64,000 nucleotides of DNA from Arenibacter sp. F26102 (GTDB taxonomy: Bacteria; Bacteroidota; Bacteroidia; Flavobacteriales; Flavobacteriaceae). The position numbers and the translations under genes were made by a program. The notes under the pieces were generated by a model. The model did not search any database and was not told where the DNA came from. It was given only the letters and a program-made list of their open reading frames with translations. Positions 62,494 through 64,000 of this stretch are shown one piece after another; within the stretch, counting starts at the first letter, position 1, and every line of letters begins with the position of its first letter. The stretch spans positions 248,001-312,000 of the forward strand of contig NZ_JALKBC010000005.1 in the NCBI RefSeq assembly GCF_023015865.1, written 5' to 3'.

Positions 62494-63591
62494 ATGAATA
62501 GAAGAAATTGGATATCAAAGGCAACACTCGGTTCAACGGGAGTGGTAATACTTCCACATTTAGGAATAGCTATGCCAAAGACCAACCTTGGTGATACCTA
62601 TCTTAGATTAGCTTCCAATGAAAATCCATATGGGTGCTCGGAACAAGTAAAAAAGTCTTTTTCAACTTCTGCCGCAGGTATTAATAGATATGCTTTTCCA
62701 TCAATACCTGAACTAAAAATAGCCCTGGCAAAACGTTTTCAACTTACAGCGGAAAACATTTTATTGGGAGCTGGCTCCTCCGGCCTCTTGGAAGCTGTCG
62801 CCCAGTTTATGCTACAAAGGGATGGTGATGTAACCACCGCCACACCTACCTTTGATATTTTGCCTTCCATGTTGGAAAAGTTTGGCAGAAAAACACACTA
62901 TATTCTCTTAAAACATGATCATACCCTTGATTTAGATGCTATGTTGGCCAAAACCAAAGAGCATCCGGGTTTGGTATATATTGTTAATCCCAATAATCCT
63001 ATTGGTACGGTCGTAGCTTCTCAAGAGCTTAGGCAGTTTATTACGGAGGCCACTAAATATTCCCATGTCTTAATTGATGAGGCCTATCTTGAATTTTGCG
63101 ATAACCCAGAATCAATGATAGATATGGTTATAAACCCAAGGGTCATGGTTATTAAAACATTCTCCAAAGTATATGGTTTGGCGGGCCTACGTATTGGGTA
63201 TGGTTTTGCACATAAAGAGTGGGCCAATGAGTTGGAAAAATTTATGATTTTCGCTGGTCTCCCTATATCCTCTCCAGCCTTTTCTGTAGCTACGGTTGCC
63301 CTTGATGATCAAAATTTTGTAGATTTTGTGGTACAAAAAAACACAGAATCCAAAGCCATTGTAGTGGAGACTTTGCGCAAATTGGAAATTGACTACATTC
63401 CGTCGCAGACTAGTTTTATTCTTTTTGATATTTCAAAATATCCAACGGAGTTTATGATGGATATGAAAAATAAGGGAATATTGATCGGGACCCGTGACTA
63501 TTTGGGCAAGCAGTGGTGTAGAGTGAGTATGGGAACGGTGGAGGAAATTAAAGAATTTACAAAAGCTCTTACGGAACTTTGGAAGGCATAA
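62494..63591 (+). CDS. Tat-exported histidinol-phosphate aminotransferase-like protein
   Basis: A 365-residue class I/II PLP aminotransferase related to HisC. It starts with a twin-arginine signal (MNRRNWISKATLGSTG, then a hydrophobic stretch to about GIAMP). The mature protein has LRLASNENPYGCSEQV, YIVNPNNPIGTV, DEAYLEFCD, the PLP Lys in IKTFSKVYGLAGLRIGYG, and the C-terminal Arg region GTRDYLGKQWCRVSMG. HisC-type enzymes also transaminate aromatic amino acids. Export through Tat fits a cofactor loaded in the cytoplasm. ATG 62494 is preferred to TTG 62488. The next gene resembles periplasmic cyclohexadienyl dehydratase. Confidence 0.9.
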   Translation: MNRRNWISKATLGSTGVVILPHLGIAMPKTNLGDTYLRLASNENPYGCSEQVKKSFSTSAAGINRYAFPSIPELKIALAKRFQLTAENILLGAGSSGLLEAVAQFMLQRDGDVTTATPTFDILPSMLEKFGRKTHYILLKHDHTLDLDAMLAKTKEHPGLVYIVNPNNPIGTVVASQELRQFITEATKYSHVLIDEAYLEFCDNPESMIDMVINPRVMVIKTFSKVYGLAGLRIGYGFAHKEWANELEKFMIFAGLPISSPAFSVATVALDDQNFVDFVVQKNTESKAIVVETLRKLEIDYIPSQTSFILFDISKYPTEFMMDMKNKGILIGTRDYLGKQWCRVSMGTVEEIKEFTKALTELWKA

Positions 63592-63629
63592 AAATTATCG
63601 TGTTCAGGCACGTTTTTTAAAATTAGTCC

Positions 63630-64000
63630 ATGTTAAAAATTAACTTCCGAATTAAAAATAGAATTTTTTTATTTGTATTAATTCTACTTACGGCCTGTAA
63701 CCCTAAATTTCCCATTACCAACAAGTATTCCAATTCGGTTGCAGCTAATGTATCACCAATATTAAATACTATACTGGTTAGGGATACCATTAATATTGGT
63801 ACTACAGGTGATTTTATGCCATTTTCCTATAAAACAGACTCTAGTAACAACTATTTGGGAATAGATATAGCAATGGCCAAAGATTTAGCCAGGCACCTTG
63901 GTGTAAACCTTAAATTTATAGAAACCAAGTGGCCTACATTAATGACAGATTTAATGGAGGGAAAGTTTGATGTTGGTATGAGTGGCATCACCATTACCAA
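63630..64000 (+). CDS. PheC-like periplasmic cyclohexadienyl dehydratase / substrate-binding lipoprotein (partial)
   Basis: The first 123 codons of a lipoprotein running off the window edge. The signal ends with a lipobox (LILLTAC). The mature part reads IGTTGDFMPFSY, LGIDIAMAKDLARHLGVNL, ETKWPTLMTDLMEGKFDVGM and SGITIT. This matches family 3 solute-binding proteins; TTGD near the start and the WPTLM segment are characteristic of the PheC branch, which converts prephenate or arogenate to phenylpyruvate or phenylalanine. The C-terminus is absent, so enzyme versus transporter-binding role cannot be settled. It lies 38 bp after the aminotransferase. Confidence 0.78.
   Translation, partial: MLKINFRIKNRIFLFVLILLTACNPKFPITNKYSNSVAANVSPILNTILVRDTINIGTTGDFMPFSYKTDSSNNYLGIDIAMAKDLARHLGVNLKFIETKWPTLMTDLMEGKFDVGMSGITIT

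Overview
The window is an AT-rich chromosomal segment from a member of the Flavobacteriaceae (Bacteroidota), probably a marine Maribacter/Arenibacter/Zobellia-like organism. This rests on Bacteroidota-type -7 boxes (TAnnTTTG) close to start codons, many lipoproteins and Sec/Tat-exported proteins with short Bacteroidota-style signals, a 286-residue SigA-like sigma factor, CotH, DUF6515 and heparinase-like proteins, and low codon GC. No rRNA, tRNA, CRISPR array, transposase, phage gene or replication origin was recognised.

Layout. 0-8.5 kb: a TetR regulator, a secreted intradiol dioxygenase-like protein, two DEAD-box helicases, an unusual long SDR protein, an overlapping HipA-like kinase/DUF3037 pair, a cold-shock protein and a J-domain/KTSC protein. 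8.7-19.6 kb: DoxX, an autoregulated TetR with a membrane-anchored metallo-beta-lactamase-fold hydrolase, the agmatine-to-putrescine pair aguB-aguA, a cysteine-less ArsC-like protein, a quinone-oxidoreductase/RidA operon, a Tat-exported Gfo/Idh/MocA protein, an MFS carrier and an NAD(P)-binding SDR. 20-26.3 kb: a duplicated and decaying region with DoxX, luciferase-like monooxygenase (LLM) and SDR modules in intact and broken copies, plus a tandem duplication of a collagen-like lipoprotein and a small secreted protein. 26.4-40.7 kb: an Asp/Glu racemase, CotH lipoprotein, DUF6515, heparinase II/III-like lyase, a desaturase relic, a second cold-shock protein, a zinc alcohol dehydrogenase, a transglutaminase-fold lipoprotein, an M13 peptidase and a SigA-like sigma factor.

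40.9-48.7 kb holds the most coherent system. Divergent from the sigma gene, four tightly spaced genes encode three transglutaminase-fold proteins (one fused to DUF2126) and a fusion of circularly permuted ATP-grasp with an alpha-E domain. This is a recognised but functionally unsolved neighbourhood, predicted to make or attach peptide-like amide bonds. 48.9-64 kb: a 23-bp tandem repeat array, a truncated nucleoside hydrolase copy, thiE-like and fadH genes, a second DUF6515, a propeller/helical-barrel secreted protein, an arylsulfotransferase-like lipoprotein, an AraC regulator facing a cupin-NTF2 fusion, and a nucleoside hydrolase beside an MtnK-like kinase. The window ends with a Tat-exported HisC-like aminotransferase followed by a lipoprotein resembling periplasmic cyclohexadienyl dehydratase (PheC), which suggests an exported phenylalanine branch.

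Regulation is visible in places. Both TetR genes carry a 5-2-5 palindrome about 10 bp upstream of their -7 box, and the second palindrome recurs in front of the neighbouring hydrolase. All functions are inferred from sequence motifs recognised by eye; no database search was run.
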